This document shows positions 7,569 to 16,986 of a DNA stretch of 64,000 nucleotides, in pieces. The DNA comes from Nocardioides jejuensis (GTDB taxonomy: Bacteria; Actinomycetota; Actinomycetes; Propionibacteriales; Nocardioidaceae). The notes under the pieces are model-generated. The model ran no database searches, was not told the DNA's origin, and saw only the letters and a list, made by a program, of their open reading frames with translations. Where the stretch lies: NCBI RefSeq assembly GCF_004337475.1, contig NZ_SJZJ01000024.1, positions 1 to 64,000 of the forward strand, given 5' to 3'. The position numbers were made by a program, and so were the translations under genes. Numbering within the stretch: position 1 is the stretch's first letter; each line of letters begins with the position of its first letter.

Positions 7569-9899
7569 ACCGAGGACTGCTCAGCATCTCCGACGCCGGC
7601 GCCCGAACAGGCGCCTGCGACGCCGGCCGCCGAGCCGATCGGCGCGCAGTCGGCGCGCCGGATGCGGGCCCGGCTGGCGCGCATCGGCGCGCAGCCGCGC
7701 GGCGGCACCAACCCGGTCCTCGAGCCGCTGTTCCGGTCGGTCCGGGCCAGCCACCCGAAGGCGGACCTCGCCCTGCTGGAGCGGGCATACCAGACCGCGG
7801 AGTTCCACCACCGCGAGCAGCGGCGCAAGAGCGGCGACCCCTACATCACGCATCCGCTCGCGGTGACGACGATCCTCGCCGACATCGGCATGACCGAGGC
7901 GACTCTCTGCGCTGCCCTGCTCCACGACACGGTCGAGGACACGGCGTACACGCTGGAGGAGCTGCGCAAGGACTTCGGTGAGGAGGTCGCCCAGCTCGTC
8001 GACGGTGTGACCAAGCTCGACAAGGTCCACTACGGCGCCAACGCCGAGGCCGAGACGATCCGCAAGATGATCGTGGCGATGTCGCGCGACATCCGGGTGC
8101 TCGTCATCAAGCTCGCGGACCGCCTGCACAACATGCGCACGCTGCGGTTCGTCAAGCAGGAGACACAGGAGCGCAAGGCGCGCGAGACCCTCGACATCTT
8201 CGCGCCGCTCGCGCACCGCCTCGGCATGAACACGATCAAGTGGGAGCTCGAGGACCTGTCGTTCGCGACGCTGCACCCGAAGATCTACGACGAGATCGTC
8301 CGGCTGGTGGCCGAGCGTGCTCCCTCGCGCGACAAGTTCCTGGCCGAGGTCATCGCGCAGGTCGAGGGCGACCTGCGCGACGCGAAGATCAAGGCCACCG
8401 TGACCGGTCGGCCGAAGCACTACTACTCGATCTACCAGAAGATGATCGTCGGCGGTCGCGACTTCTCCGACATCTACGACCTGGTCGGCATCCGGGTCCT
8501 CGTCGAGGAGGACCGCGACTGCTACGCCGTCCTCGGCGTCCTGCACGCGCGGTGGAACCCTGTGCTCGGGCGCTTCAAGGACTACGTCGCGATGCCGAAG
8601 TTCAACATGTACCAGTCGCTGCACACGACGGTCATCGGTCCGCACGGCAAGGCCGTCGAGATGCAGGTCCGCACGTACGCGCAGCACCGTCGCGCGGAGT
8701 ACGGCGTCGCGGCGCACTGGAAGTACAAGGAGGATGGCCGCAACGGCGTCGACACCGACCGGCTGGCCGAGAAGGACGACATGACCTGGGTCCGGCAGCT
8801 GCTGGACTGGCAGTCCGAGGTCGAGGACCCGGGGGAGTTCCTGGAGTCCCTGCGCTTCGAGATGAACCGCGCCGAGGTCTATGTCTTCACCCCGCGTGGA
8901 GATGTCATCGCGCTCCCGGCGGGTGCCACCCCGGTCGACTTCGCGTATGCGGTGCACACCGAGGTCGGGCACCACACGATCGGCTCACGGGTCAACGGCC
9001 GGCTGGTCTCGCTGGAGTCGCAGCTGGAGAACGGCGACGTGGTCGAGGTCTTCACCTCGAAGGCGCCCAACGCCGGCCCGTCGCAGGACTGGCTCTCGTT
9101 CGTGAAGTCGCCGCGTGCGCGCAACAAGATCCGCCACTGGTTCACCAAGGAGCGGCGCGACGAGGCGATCGAGCACGGCAAGGACGCCATCGTGAAGCTC
9201 ATGCGCAAGGAGGGCCTGCCCCTCAAGCGCCTGATGTCCCACGAGGCCCTGAGCGAGGTCGCCACCCACTTCAAGCTGGCCGACGTGTCCGCGGTCTACG
9301 CGGCTGTGGGGGAGAACCAGCTGTCGGCCGCTGCCGTCGTACGCCGGGTCATCGAGCTGCACGGCGGCGATGACGGTGCCGCGGAGGATCTGGCCGAGGG
9401 CGTCACGATCACCGGACGCACCGGTCGTACGCCGCGCTCGTTCGGCTCCACCGGCGGCGAGGTCCCCGTCCTGGTCAAGGGCGCGGACGGGCTCTGGGTG
9501 AAGCTCGCGAAGTGCTGTACGCCGGTGCCGCCCGACGAGATCCTCGGCTTCGTGACCAAGGGTGGTGGCGTGTCGGTGCACCGGACCGACTGCACCAACG
9601 CCGAGGACCTCAAGGGCCAGCCCGAGCGGCTGATCGAGGTCGAGTGGGAGGGCAGCGCGAAGGCGACCTTCCTGGTCAACATCCAGGTCGAGGCGCTCGA
9701 CCGCTCGCGCCTGCTGTCCGACATCACCATGGCGCTCTCGGACGCCCACGTGAACATCCTCTCGGCGTCCCTCAACACCTCGCGCGACCGGGTGGCGAAG
9801 TCGAAGTTCAGCTTCGAGATGGCGGACGCGAAGCACCTCGACAATGTCCTGCGGGCGGTGCGCGGTGTGCCCGGCGTCTTCGACGCCTACCGCGTCTGA
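7566..9899 (+). CDS. relA: Bifunctional (p)ppGpp synthetase/hydrolase RelA/SpoT
   Basis: This is the long RSH enzyme that makes and degrades the stringent-response alarmone. In the 777-residue protein, the HD hydrolase domain comes first (LLHDTVEDT, His120/Asp121). The synthetase domain follows, with [13 protein letters not shown] near 281-293 and [10 protein letters not shown] near 336. The RXKD form of this loop marks bifunctional enzymes. A TGS domain begins near [14 protein letters not shown], then come a conserved Cys-rich segment ([14 protein letters not shown]) and a C-terminal ACT domain. The first 50 or so residues are Pro/Ala-rich and variable. Confidence 0.96.
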   Translation: MTEDCSASPTPAPEQAPATPAAEPIGAQSARRMRARLARIGAQPRGGTNPVLEPLFRSVRASHPKADLALLERAYQTAEFHHREQRRKSGDPYITHPLAVTTILADIGMTEATLCAALLHDTVEDTAYTLEELRKDFGEEVAQLVDGVTKLDKVHYGANAEAETIRKMIVAMSRDIRVLVIKLADRLHNMRTLRFVKQETQERKARETLDIFAPLAHRLGMNTIKWELEDLSFATLHPKIYDEIVRLVAERAPSRDKFLAEVIAQVEGDLRDAKIKATVTGRPKHYYSIYQKMIVGGRDFSDIYDLVGIRVLVEEDRDCYAVLGVLHARWNPVLGRFKDYVAMPKFNMYQSLHTTVIGPHGKAVEMQVRTYAQHRRAEYGVAAHWKYKEDGRNGVDTDRLAEKDDMTWVRQLLDWQSEVEDPGEFLESLRFEMNRAEVYVFTPRGDVIALPAGATPVDFAYAVHTEVGHHTIGSRVNGRLVSLESQLENGDVVEVFTSKAPNAGPSQDWLSFVKSPRARNKIRHWFTKERRDEAIEHGKDAIVKLMRKEGLPLKRLMSHEALSEVATHFKLADVSAVYAAVGENQLSAAAVVRRVIELHGGDDGAAEDLAEGVTITGRTGRTPRSFGSTGGEVPVLVKGADGLWVKLAKCCTPVPPDEILGFVTKGGGVSVHRTDCTNAEDLKGQPERLIEVEWEGSAKATFLVNIQVEALDRSRLLSDITMALSDAHVNILSASLNTSRDRVAKSKFSFEMADAKHLDNVLRAVRGVPGVFDAYRV

Positions 9900-9921
9900 C
9901 CCTCGCCGCGCGCGGGGTCAG
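9896..9921. terminator. Small convergent hairpin between relA and the lipoprotein gene
   Basis: CTGACCC (9896-9902) and GGGTCAG (9915-9921) form a seven-pair stem that embraces both opposing stop codons. The relA stop and the minus-strand stop are 18 bases apart. It is a plausible compact bidirectional terminator, though short. Confidence 0.45.
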
Positions 9922-10631
9922 CCGATCTTGGGGACGGAGATGTCGACGGGCTCGTCCCAGTGCGTCATGTTCATGACCATGGAGACGGGGCCGAGGTCGA
10001 ACTTCATCCGGCGCATGTGGTCGTCTCCATCGAGGAACAGGTGGTACTCGACGGTCTTGGGCATCGACGCCGGGAGCTGCGTCTGACCCTGCGCGCGTGC
10101 GGCTTTCCGGGCGTCGACGGTCAGGAGGTACTCGCACACGGATGTTCCGTCGATCGTGGTCGCCCCGGACGGCTTGACCTTCGTCAGACCGGCATCGAAC
10201 GCCTTGAAGGTCGTGCGCAGGTTGGCGCTGTCCAGCTGCTGACGCAGGGCCGCACTTGCCGGGTTGTCGGCCTTGATCTCGATGTACTTCGGCGTGGATG
10301 CCGACTGGGACATGAAGAGTCGCCCGTCGACGGCGATCATCGCGAACTCGCTGGCCCCCGTGGACTTCAGCGTCATCGCGGTGTCCTTCTGGGTCATCTC
10401 CATGTCCCCGGCAACGGCAACCTTCTGCCCCGCGGCGTCCATCTTCATGTCGATGTGGACGGACGTCTCGTCGCCGAAGCCGTGCTTCAGGGCGGGCAGC
10501 AGGGTGCCGGGGGAGTCGTAGCTGCAGCTCTGGGCGCGCGATGGGGAGTCTGCATCGTTGCCGGACTTCTGGGCGCCGCAACCGCTGGCGAGGACGGCGG
10601 TGGCGATGCCGAGGACGATGACAGGACGCAT
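9918..10631 (-). CDS. Lipoprotein, LppX/LprG-like
   Basis: The 237-residue exported protein has a lipoprotein signal (VLGIATAVLASGCGAQ, lipid-attached Cys near residue 18). The mature part alternates short beta segments, for example HIDMKMDAAGQ, AVAGDMEMTQ and FAMIAVDGRLFMSQ. This pattern recalls the LppX/LprAFG half-barrel lipoproteins of actinomycetes, which bind lipids at the outer membrane face. The family call is by pattern only. The ATG at 10631 is the start just before the signal sequence. It is the last gene of a minus-strand run after the AraC and VOC genes and meets relA tail to tail. Confidence 0.8.
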   Translation of the reverse strand: MRPVIVLGIATAVLASGCGAQKSGNDADSPSRAQSCSYDSPGTLLPALKHGFGDETSVHIDMKMDAAGQKVAVAGDMEMTQKDTAMTLKSTGASEFAMIAVDGRLFMSQSASTPKYIEIKADNPASAALRQQLDSANLRTTFKAFDAGLTKVKPSGATTIDGTSVCEYLLTVDARKAARAQGQTQLPASMPKTVEYHLFLDGDDHMRRMKFDLGPVSMVMNMTHWDEPVDISVPKIG

Positions 10632-10699
10632 GGTTCCCCCTGGTGCTGGTGGACGGACCCGGCCAGCATGGCCCAGGGGGGACCTCCGTGCGGGGTATT

Positions 10700-11101
10700 T
10701 CAGACGTGCTGGTTGAGACGGACCATGTTGCCGGCGGGGTCGCGGAAGGCGCAGTCGCGTCCCCAGTGCTGCGTGACGGGCTCCTGGATGACGTCGCATC
10801 CGGCGGCCTCGAGACGCGCGAAGTCGGCGTCGACGTCCCCGGTGGACAGGACCAGGCCGGGCAGCATGCCCTTGGCCAGCAGCGCGGCAAGGGCCTCGCG
10901 ATCGGCTTCCGACGTGTCCGGGCCGCCACCGACGTTGATCAGGACCACGTTCGTGCCGAGGTCCTCGGGGCTGGCGATGCTGACCCAGCGGAAGCCGCCG
11001 TACGCGACGTCGTTGGTCGTGGTGAAGCCGAGCAGGTCGACGTAGAAGGCGAGGGCCTTGTCGTGGTCGTCGACGGTCAGGAAGGTGTTCTGGATCTTCA
11101 T
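10700..11101 (-). CDS. VOC (glyoxalase/bleomycin resistance) superfamily protein
   Basis: The 133-residue protein has the two-module vicinal oxygen chelate fold: it begins MKIQNTFLTVDDHDKALAFYVDLLGF and ends WGRDCAFRDPAGNMVRLNQ, the usual second-module pattern with the DPxGN turn. Substrate unknown; such small VOC proteins include lyases, isomerases and antibiotic-binding proteins. It lies 55 bases downstream of an AraC-type regulator on the same strand, so co-expression and control by that regulator are likely. Confidence 0.88.
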   Translation of the reverse strand: MKIQNTFLTVDDHDKALAFYVDLLGFTTTNDVAYGGFRWVSIASPEDLGTNVVLINVGGGPDTSEADREALAALLAKGMLPGLVLSTGDVDADFARLEAAGCDVIQEPVTQHWGRDCAFRDPAGNMVRLNQHV

Positions 11102-11156
11102 GTTCCCGACCCTAGGTCGGTGCGGTGCCGCGGCGCTTCTCGGATCCTGACCGATG

Positions 11157-11594
11157 TCAGGCCGGCCCCGGCGGGCGTACGGCGGGCTGTGACCGCATCG
11201 GGCGGCTCACGGTCTTTGCCACGCAACCGGGCAGCGCCTTGAGCCAGTCGTGATCTCCGGCCTCGGCCGCCGCCCGGTACGCCGAGGGGGTCGCGCCGAC
11301 CAGCCGGGTGAAGCTCGAGCTGAAGGAGCCGAGCGACGTGCAGCCGACGGCGAAACAGGCGTCGGTGACCGACGTCCCTGTGCGGAGCAGCATCATCGCC
11401 CGCTCGATCCGCCGCGTCATCAGGTAGGCGTACGGCGTCTCCCCGAACGCTTCACGGAAGCTGCGGTGGAAGTGACCGGCCGACATGTGCACGGAAGCGG
11501 CGATCGCCGGCACGTCGAGGGGTTCGACGTACCGGCGATCCATCAGGTCGCGTGCTCGCGTGAGCGCCCGGAGATCTGCGGGCGTGGGCGCCAT
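11157..11594 (-). CDS. Short AraC-family transcriptional regulator
   Basis: The 145-residue protein is essentially only the C-terminal DNA-binding half of the AraC/XylS family. The first helix-turn-helix lies in LDVPAIAASVHMSAGHFHRSF, and the second in SVTDACFAVGCTSLGSFSSSF followed by the GATPSAYR end motif. No sensor domain is present, so it either senses through its 35-residue C-terminal tail or acts constitutively. The start is ATG at 11594. It sits directly upstream of the VOC gene; AraC-VOC pairs of this kind are common in actinomycetes. Confidence 0.87.
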   Translation of the reverse strand: MAPTPADLRALTRARDLMDRRYVEPLDVPAIAASVHMSAGHFHRSFREAFGETPYAYLMTRRIERAMMLLRTGTSVTDACFAVGCTSLGSFSSSFTRLVGATPSAYRAAAEAGDHDWLKALPGCVAKTVSRPMRSQPAVRPPGPA

Positions 11595-11625
11595 GGTCCC
11601 GATCCGGCCTACTCGACCAGTGGCG

Positions 11626-12900
11626 TCAGGCGCTGAACTCGGAGCTGACCTTGCGGGCCATCTCCAGGAACTGCTGCTTGCTCGCGATGTCGGCCTCGAG
11701 CTGCTTGACGCGCTTGTCGTCACCCGCAGCCTTCGCCTTGTCGAGCTTGGCCTGGACCTCGGCAATGCCGGCCTCGAGCTGGGCGACCATGCCGTCGGCA
11801 CGGGCGGACTTCTCCGGGTCGGACTTCTGCCACTGCTCGTCCTCGGCCTGACGGACGGCGGTCTCGATCTTGCGCATCCGGCCCTCGAGCTCCTTGATGC
11901 GGTCGCGCGGGACCTTGCCCGCCGCCTCCCAGCGCTCGGCGAGGTCGCGCAGGACCTTCTTGGCGGCGTCGAGGTCGGTGACCGGCACAAGCTTCTCTGC
12001 CTCGGCCAGGATCTGCTCCTTGACCTCGGCGTTGGCGGCGAACTCCTGGTCCAGCTCGGCGTTGGCCGCGTCGCGCGCACCGAAGAACGCGTCCTGCGCG
12101 CCACGGAAGCGCTTCCACAGCTTGTCGTCGATCTCACGCGGGGCCGGGCCTGCGGCCTTCCAGAGCTGCATCAGGCGGCGGTACTCGCCGGCCGTCGCGC
12201 CCCAGTCGACCGAGCCGGCCAGGGCCTCGGCCTGCTCGGCCAGCTTCTCCTTGACGGACTTGGCCGCGTCGCGCTTCTCGTTCTGCTCGGAGAAGTGCGA
12301 CTTGCGGTGCCGCGTGTACGCCGTGCGCGCGGTCGAGAACCGGCGCCACAGGGCGTCGTCGCTGGCGCGGTCGAGACGGGGGAGCGCCTTCCACTCCTCG
12401 AGGAGGTCGCGCAGGCGGTTGGCGCCGTTGCGCCAGTCCGTCGAGCCCGCGAGCTTCTCGGCCTCGCCGACGATCTCCTCCTTGCGGGCCTTGGACTCGG
12501 CGGTCTTGGCGGCGCGCTCGGCCTTCTTGGCCTCGCGCTGCACGCTGATGACCGCACCGAGGGCGTCGAGCCGCGCGACCAGCGAGTCGAGGTCACCCAC
12601 GGCGTGGGCGTCGACGACCTGCTCGCGCACCTTCTTGACCGAACCCGCGGCCTCCTCCGGGCCCAGGGCGCCGCCCTTCACCCGCTGCTCGAGCAGGTCG
12701 ACCTCGAACGCCAGGGCGTCGTAGCGGTCGGTGAAGAACTTCAGCGCCTCTTCGGGAGTGCCCTCGGGGTACTGCCCGACAGCGCGTTCGCCGTCGGAGG
12801 TGCGGACGTAGACGGTGCGGTCCTCGGCGACGCGACCCCAGTCGTTCGGCTGCTCCGGGGAAGCCGCCGAGGAGGGGGTCGTGTCCTGCTGCTCGCTCAT
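11626..12900 (-). CDS. DUF349 domain-containing protein
   Basis: The 424-residue protein is highly charged and helical. It contains about three DUF349 units that share a pattern W-x-tens of residues-LxxxWK(A), for example DWRNGANRLRDLLEEWKAL and DWGATAGEYRRLMQLWKAAG, and a coiled-coil C-terminus (GIAEVQAKLDKAKAAGDDKR). The function of the family is not settled. There is no signal peptide or membrane segment, so it is cytoplasmic. Its promoter lies in the 60-base divergent gap shared with the metallo-hydrolase gene. Confidence 0.88.
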   Translation of the reverse strand: MSEQQDTTPSSAASPEQPNDWGRVAEDRTVYVRTSDGERAVGQYPEGTPEEALKFFTDRYDALAFEVDLLEQRVKGGALGPEEAAGSVKKVREQVVDAHAVGDLDSLVARLDALGAVISVQREAKKAERAAKTAESKARKEEIVGEAEKLAGSTDWRNGANRLRDLLEEWKALPRLDRASDDALWRRFSTARTAYTRHRKSHFSEQNEKRDAAKSVKEKLAEQAEALAGSVDWGATAGEYRRLMQLWKAAGPAPREIDDKLWKRFRGAQDAFFGARDAANAELDQEFAANAEVKEQILAEAEKLVPVTDLDAAKKVLRDLAERWEAAGKVPRDRIKELEGRMRKIETAVRQAEDEQWQKSDPEKSARADGMVAQLEAGIAEVQAKLDKAKAAGDDKRVKQLEADIASKQQFLEMARKVSSEFSA

Positions 12901-12963
12901 GGTTGCCCATCGTAGTCACAGGTGTCTCGCCCTCGAGCAGGCAATCGGTAGGCTTCGCAGGTG
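12898..12963. promoter_or_regulatory. Divergent promoter region with two leaderless-type -10 elements
   Basis: On the plus strand TAGGCT (12949-12954) lies six bases before the GTG at 12961. On the minus strand TACGAT (complement of 12909-12914) lies eight bases before the ATG at 12900. Both spacings predict transcripts that begin at or within two bases of the start codon. The whole intergenic gap is 60 bases, so the two promoters are back to back and may interfere with each other. Confidence 0.6.
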
Positions 12964-13668
12964 TTCATCGCTGGATTCCCTGCTGGTTCGTGGGGCACCA
13001 ACTGCTACGTCATCGCGACGGAGCCGGGTGCCGAGTGCATTGTCATCGACCCCGGGCAGGAGGCGACCGCTGGAGTCGAGGCCGTCGTGCGCGAGCACAA
13101 GCTCAAGCCCGTCGCCGTGCTGCTGACCCACGGACACATCGACCACATGTGGTCGGTGACTCCCGTTGCAGGCACCTACGACGCGACGGCGTGGATCCAC
13201 CCGGCCGACCGCCACCTGCTGACCGACCCGATGGCCGGCATCTCCCGGGAGAGCGCCGCGATGCTGCTCGGCGGCAAGTACGAGTTCACCGAGCCTGACG
13301 ACGTACGCGAGCTCACCGACGGCGCCGTGCTGTCCCTGGCCGGCATCGACATCACAGTCGACCACGCGCCGGGCCACACGCAGGGCTCGGTTGCCTTCCG
13401 TACGCCGTACGGCGGCGACGTCTCCCAGGTGATGTTCTCCGGCGACCTGCTCTTCGCCGGCTCGATCGGCCGCACCGACCTGCCCGGCGGCAACCACGCC
13501 CAGATGCTGCAGAGCCTCCAGGACAAGGTGCTGCCGCTCGCCGACGACATCGTCGTCCTGCCCGGCCACGGCCAGCAGACCTCGATCGGCCAGGAGCGAC
13601 TGACGAACCCGTACCTCCAGGACCTGATCAACGCCGGCACGGCGCACCAGGTCACCCGGGGTCTGTGA
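12961..13668 (+). CDS. MBL-fold metallo-hydrolase (glyoxalase II-like)
   Basis: The 235-residue cytoplasmic hydrolase carries the zinc-binding motif THGHIDH (His57, His59, Asp61, His62), then HAPGHTQGSV, FSGDLLFAGSIGRTDLPGG and a final LPGHG. This matches the small glyoxalase II-like MBL group that hydrolyses thioesters. The true substrate is not shown. The GTG start at 12961 is supported by a -10 element six bases upstream. The stop overlaps the hisS start (TGATG). An MBL hydrolase next to hisS is a recurrent actinobacterial arrangement. Confidence 0.88.
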   Translation: MFIAGFPAGSWGTNCYVIATEPGAECIVIDPGQEATAGVEAVVREHKLKPVAVLLTHGHIDHMWSVTPVAGTYDATAWIHPADRHLLTDPMAGISRESAAMLLGGKYEFTEPDDVRELTDGAVLSLAGIDITVDHAPGHTQGSVAFRTPYGGDVSQVMFSGDLLFAGSIGRTDLPGGNHAQMLQSLQDKVLPLADDIVVLPGHGQQTSIGQERLTNPYLQDLINAGTAHQVTRGL

Positions 13669-15053
13669 TGGCCAAGCCCACGCCGCTCAGCGGCTTCCCC
13701 GAGTTCCTGCCTGCTGACCGCGTCGTCGAGCAGCAGGTCATCGCGACGCTGTCGCGCACGTTCGAGCTGCACGGATTCGGCAACATCGAGACGCGCGCCG
13801 TCGAGCCGATGGACCAGCTGCTGCGCAAGGGAGAGACCTCCAAGGAGGTCTACGTCCTCAAGCGACTCCACGACACCGACGGAGACGCGGGCATGGGCCT
13901 GCACTTCGACCTCACCGTGCCCTTTGCGCGCTACGTCATGGAGAACGCCGGCAAGCTGGAGTTTCCCTTCCGTCGCTGGCAGATCCAGAAGGTGTGGCGC
14001 GGTGAGCGCCCGCAGGAGGGCCGCTTCCGCGAGTTCACGCAGGCCGACATCGACATCGTCGGCCGCGACGTGCTGCCGTTCCACCATGACGTCGAGGTCG
14101 CTCGGGTCATGGTCGAGGCGCTGTCACAGCTCGCCCGTCCTGACTCGATCGGTTTGCCGGGCTTCCGCCTGCAGGTCAACAACCGCAAGCTGATCCAGGG
14201 CTTCTACGAAGGCGTCGGTGCGACCGACACCGACAAGGTCATGCAGGTCATCGACAAGCTCGACAAGCTGCCCGTCGACAAGGTCCGCGAGCTCCTCCAG
14301 TCCGACGCGGGCCTCGACGAGAAGCAGGCCGACCTCTGCCTGCAGCTCGCGACCATCGAGTCGGAGGACGCCTCGTTCGTCGACGCCGTCCGCGCGCTCG
14401 GTGTCGAGAGCGAGCTCCTCGAGGAGGGCCTCTCCGAGCTCGCGGCGGTCATTGCCGGCTGTGCCTCGGTCACCTCCGAGACGGTCCGCGTCGTCGCGGA
14501 CCTCAAGATCGCCCGCGGTCTGGACTACTACACGGGCACGGTCTTCGAGACCCGCCTGACCGGCTTCGAGTCGCTCGGGTCGATCTGCTCGGGCGGTCGC
14601 TACGACGCGCTCGCGTCCGACGGCCGTTTCACCTACCCGGGCGTCGGCATCTCGCTCGGCCTCTCGCGCCTGCTCGTGCCGCTGGTGCAGAAGGGCCACC
14701 TCACCGGCTCGCGCCAGGTGCCCAGCGCCGTGCTCGTTGCACTCAACGAGGAGGAGTCGCGCCCGGCCGCGGACGCCGTCGCGCAGCAGCTCCGCGCATC
14801 CGGCGTACCCACCGAGGTGGCGGCCAAGGCCGACAAGTTCGGCAAGCAGATCAAGTACGCCGAGAAGCGCGGCATCCCGTTCGTGCTCTTCGAGCGCACC
14901 GACGAGTCGGGCGCCTCGACGTACGAAGCCAAGGACATCCGTTCGGGTGAGCAGGTGACGGTCGACCCGGCCACCTGGACTCCGCCCGCGGCCGACCTGC
15001 GTCCGCAGGTCTCGGCCAGCTCGACCACCGACTCCAAGGAGATCAGCAAGTGA
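13668..15053 (+). CDS. hisS: Histidyl-tRNA synthetase
   Basis: The enzyme charges tRNA-His. The 461-residue class II synthetase has motif 2 in [23 protein letters not shown] and the histidine-binding region [13 protein letters not shown], with SGGRYDAL as a late active-site segment, then a C-terminal anticodon-binding domain. The [12 protein letters not shown] segment and the [14 protein letters not shown] form resemble the branch found in eukaryotes and some bacteria rather than the usual bacterial type (LRPEGT). The ATG at 13668 overlaps the upstream stop; GTG at 13665 is an alternative. It overlaps aspS by four bases. Confidence 0.93.
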   Translation: MAKPTPLSGFPEFLPADRVVEQQVIATLSRTFELHGFGNIETRAVEPMDQLLRKGETSKEVYVLKRLHDTDGDAGMGLHFDLTVPFARYVMENAGKLEFPFRRWQIQKVWRGERPQEGRFREFTQADIDIVGRDVLPFHHDVEVARVMVEALSQLARPDSIGLPGFRLQVNNRKLIQGFYEGVGATDTDKVMQVIDKLDKLPVDKVRELLQSDAGLDEKQADLCLQLATIESEDASFVDAVRALGVESELLEEGLSELAAVIAGCASVTSETVRVVADLKIARGLDYYTGTVFETRLTGFESLGSICSGGRYDALASDGRFTYPGVGISLGLSRLLVPLVQKGHLTGSRQVPSAVLVALNEEESRPAADAVAQQLRASGVPTEVAAKADKFGKQIKYAEKRGIPFVLFERTDESGASTYEAKDIRSGEQVTVDPATWTPPAADLRPQVSASSTTDSKEISK

Positions 15054-16840
15054 TCCGCACCCACGAGGCCGGCGCCCTGCGTGCCGAGCACGTCGGCCAG
15101 ACCGTCACCCTCGCCGGATGGGTCGCGCGTCGTCGCGACCACGGCGGCGTGGCGTTCATCGACCTCCGCGAGGCGAGTGGCGTGGTGCAGGTCGTGATTC
15201 GCGACGAGGCCGTCGCGCACCAGCTCCGCAACGAGTTCGTCATCAAGGTCGTCGGCGAGGTCGTCGCCCGCACCGAGGGCAACGTCAACCCGAACCTCGC
15301 CACTGGCGAGATCGAGATCGTCGTCGCCGACCTCGAGGTCCTCAACACCGCTGCGCCGCTGCCGTTCCAGATCGACGACAACGTCGAAGTCGGCGAGGAG
15401 GCGCGCCTGAAGCACCGCTACCTCGACCTGCGTCGTTCGGGACCCGCTGCCGCGATCCGGCTGCGCTCGGACGTGTACAAGTCGGTCCGCGACGTGCTCG
15501 CGGGCCGCGGCTTCACCGAGGTCGAGACCCCGACGCTGACCCGCTCGACGCCGGAGGGCGCGCGCGACTTCCTGGTCCCGGCGCGCATGCACCCGGGCAG
15601 CTGGTACGCCCTGCCGCAGTCGCCGCAGCTGTTCAAGCAGCTGCTCATGGTCGGTGGCATCGAGAAGTACTTCCAGATCGCCCGCTGCTACCGCGACGAG
15701 GACTTCCGTGCGGACCGCCAGCCGGAGTTCACCCAGCTCGACATCGAGATGTCCTTCGTCGAGCAGGACGACGTCATCGAGATGATGGAAGACGTCATCA
15801 CCGCGATGTGGCGGACGATCGGCGTCGAGGTGCAGACCCCGCTCCCGCGGATGACGTACGCCGACGCGATGCGCCTCTACGGCTCGGACAAGCCCGACCT
15901 CCGGTTCGGCAACCCGCTCGTGGAGTGCACCGAGTACTTCGCCAACACCACGTTCCGTGTCTTCCAGGCGGAGTACGTCGGCGCGGTCGTCATGCCGGGT
16001 GGCGCCAGCCAGCCGCGCAAGCAGCTCGACGCGTGGCAGGAGTGGGCCAAGCAGCGCGGTGCGCGCGGCCTGGCGTACGTCCTCGTCCAGGAGGACGGCA
16101 CCCTCACCGGTCCGGTTGCCAAGAACCTCTCCGAGACCGAGGCTGCCGGCCTGGCCGCCCACACGGGTGCCAACCCGGGCGACTGCATCTTCTTCGCCGC
16201 CGGTGCGACCAAGTCGTCGCGTGCGCTGCTCGGTGCTGCGCGCCTGGAGATCGGCAAGCGCCTCGGCCTGCTCGACCCGGACGTCTTCGCCTTCACGTGG
16301 GTCGTCGACGCCCCGATGTTCGAGCCCGCCGGCGACGCCGTCGCGAGCGGTGACGTCGCCGTCGGCGCAGGGGAGTGGACCGCGGTCCACCACGCCTTCA
16401 CCGGCCCCAAGCCGGAGTTCCTCGACACCTTTGACACCGACCCGGGCTCGGCCCTGGCCTACGCCTACGACATCGTCTGCAACGGCTCCGAGCTCGGTGG
16501 TGGCTCGATCCGTATCCACCGCGAGGACATCCAGAAGCGCGTCTTCAACGTGATGGGCATCGGCGAGGACGAGGCGCAGGAGAAGTTCGGCTTCCTCCTC
16601 GATGCCTTCAAGTTCGGCGCCCCGCCGCACGGCGGCATCGCGCTCGGCATGGACCGGATCCTCCAGCACCTGACCAAGACGGACTCGATCCGCGAGGTCA
16701 TCGCGTTCCCGAAGTCGGGTGGCGGTTTCGATCCGCTCACGGCGGCTCCTGCTCCGATCACGGAGCAGCAGCGGGCCGAGGCCGGAGTCGACGCCAAGCC
16801 CGAGGTGGAGCAGGCGCCGGAGGGCGACGCAACCCCCTGA
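15050..16840 (+). CDS. aspS: Aspartyl-tRNA synthetase
   Basis: This is a class II synthetase that charges tRNA-Asp, and perhaps tRNA-Asn in organisms with amidotransferase. The 596-residue protein begins with an OB-fold anticodon domain ([23 protein letters not shown]). The catalytic core follows, with [20 protein letters not shown] and [20 protein letters not shown], the bacterial GAD insertion, and motif 3 [10 protein letters not shown] Pro/Glu-rich tail ends the protein. The GTG start overlaps the hisS stop (GTGA). It closes the metallo-hydrolase-hisS-aspS operon. Confidence 0.95.
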   Translation: MIRTHEAGALRAEHVGQTVTLAGWVARRRDHGGVAFIDLREASGVVQVVIRDEAVAHQLRNEFVIKVVGEVVARTEGNVNPNLATGEIEIVVADLEVLNTAAPLPFQIDDNVEVGEEARLKHRYLDLRRSGPAAAIRLRSDVYKSVRDVLAGRGFTEVETPTLTRSTPEGARDFLVPARMHPGSWYALPQSPQLFKQLLMVGGIEKYFQIARCYRDEDFRADRQPEFTQLDIEMSFVEQDDVIEMMEDVITAMWRTIGVEVQTPLPRMTYADAMRLYGSDKPDLRFGNPLVECTEYFANTTFRVFQAEYVGAVVMPGGASQPRKQLDAWQEWAKQRGARGLAYVLVQEDGTLTGPVAKNLSETEAAGLAAHTGANPGDCIFFAAGATKSSRALLGAARLEIGKRLGLLDPDVFAFTWVVDAPMFEPAGDAVASGDVAVGAGEWTAVHHAFTGPKPEFLDTFDTDPGSALAYAYDIVCNGSELGGGSIRIHREDIQKRVFNVMGIGEDEAQEKFGFLLDAFKFGAPPHGGIALGMDRILQHLTKTDSIREVIAFPKSGGGFDPLTAAPAPITEQQRAEAGVDAKPEVEQAPEGDATP

Positions 16841-16855
16841 TCGATACGTCTTGGT

Positions 16856-16897
16856 CATCCCAATATTTCGATATCAAAACGTTGAACTTTTGGGATG
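16856..16897. repeat. AT-rich inverted repeat upstream of the peptide-transporter operon
   Basis: CATCCCAA (16856-16863) and TTGGGATG (16890-16897) are perfect inverted repeats around a 26-base AT-rich core with the palindromic piece GATATC and a TTGAAC at 16882-16887. The local base composition differs sharply from the surroundings. It may be an operator or promoter region for the transporter operon, or a terminator for aspS. The 146-base gap holds no gene. Confidence 0.45.
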
Positions 16898-16986
16898 GGA
16901 AGCGCGGTTTCCCTGTGGTTGGGTGATGCCTACGTCACAGGCCCGCTCAGTGTCGAGCGTGCCCTGAAGCACAGGAGGCACCAGAC

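Noticed and set aside
14633..16858. A 741-codon open frame antisense to hisS/aspS
   Set aside because: Low-complexity Arg/Leu/Gly/Asp composition with no recognisable motif; fully opposite to well-conserved synthetase genes.
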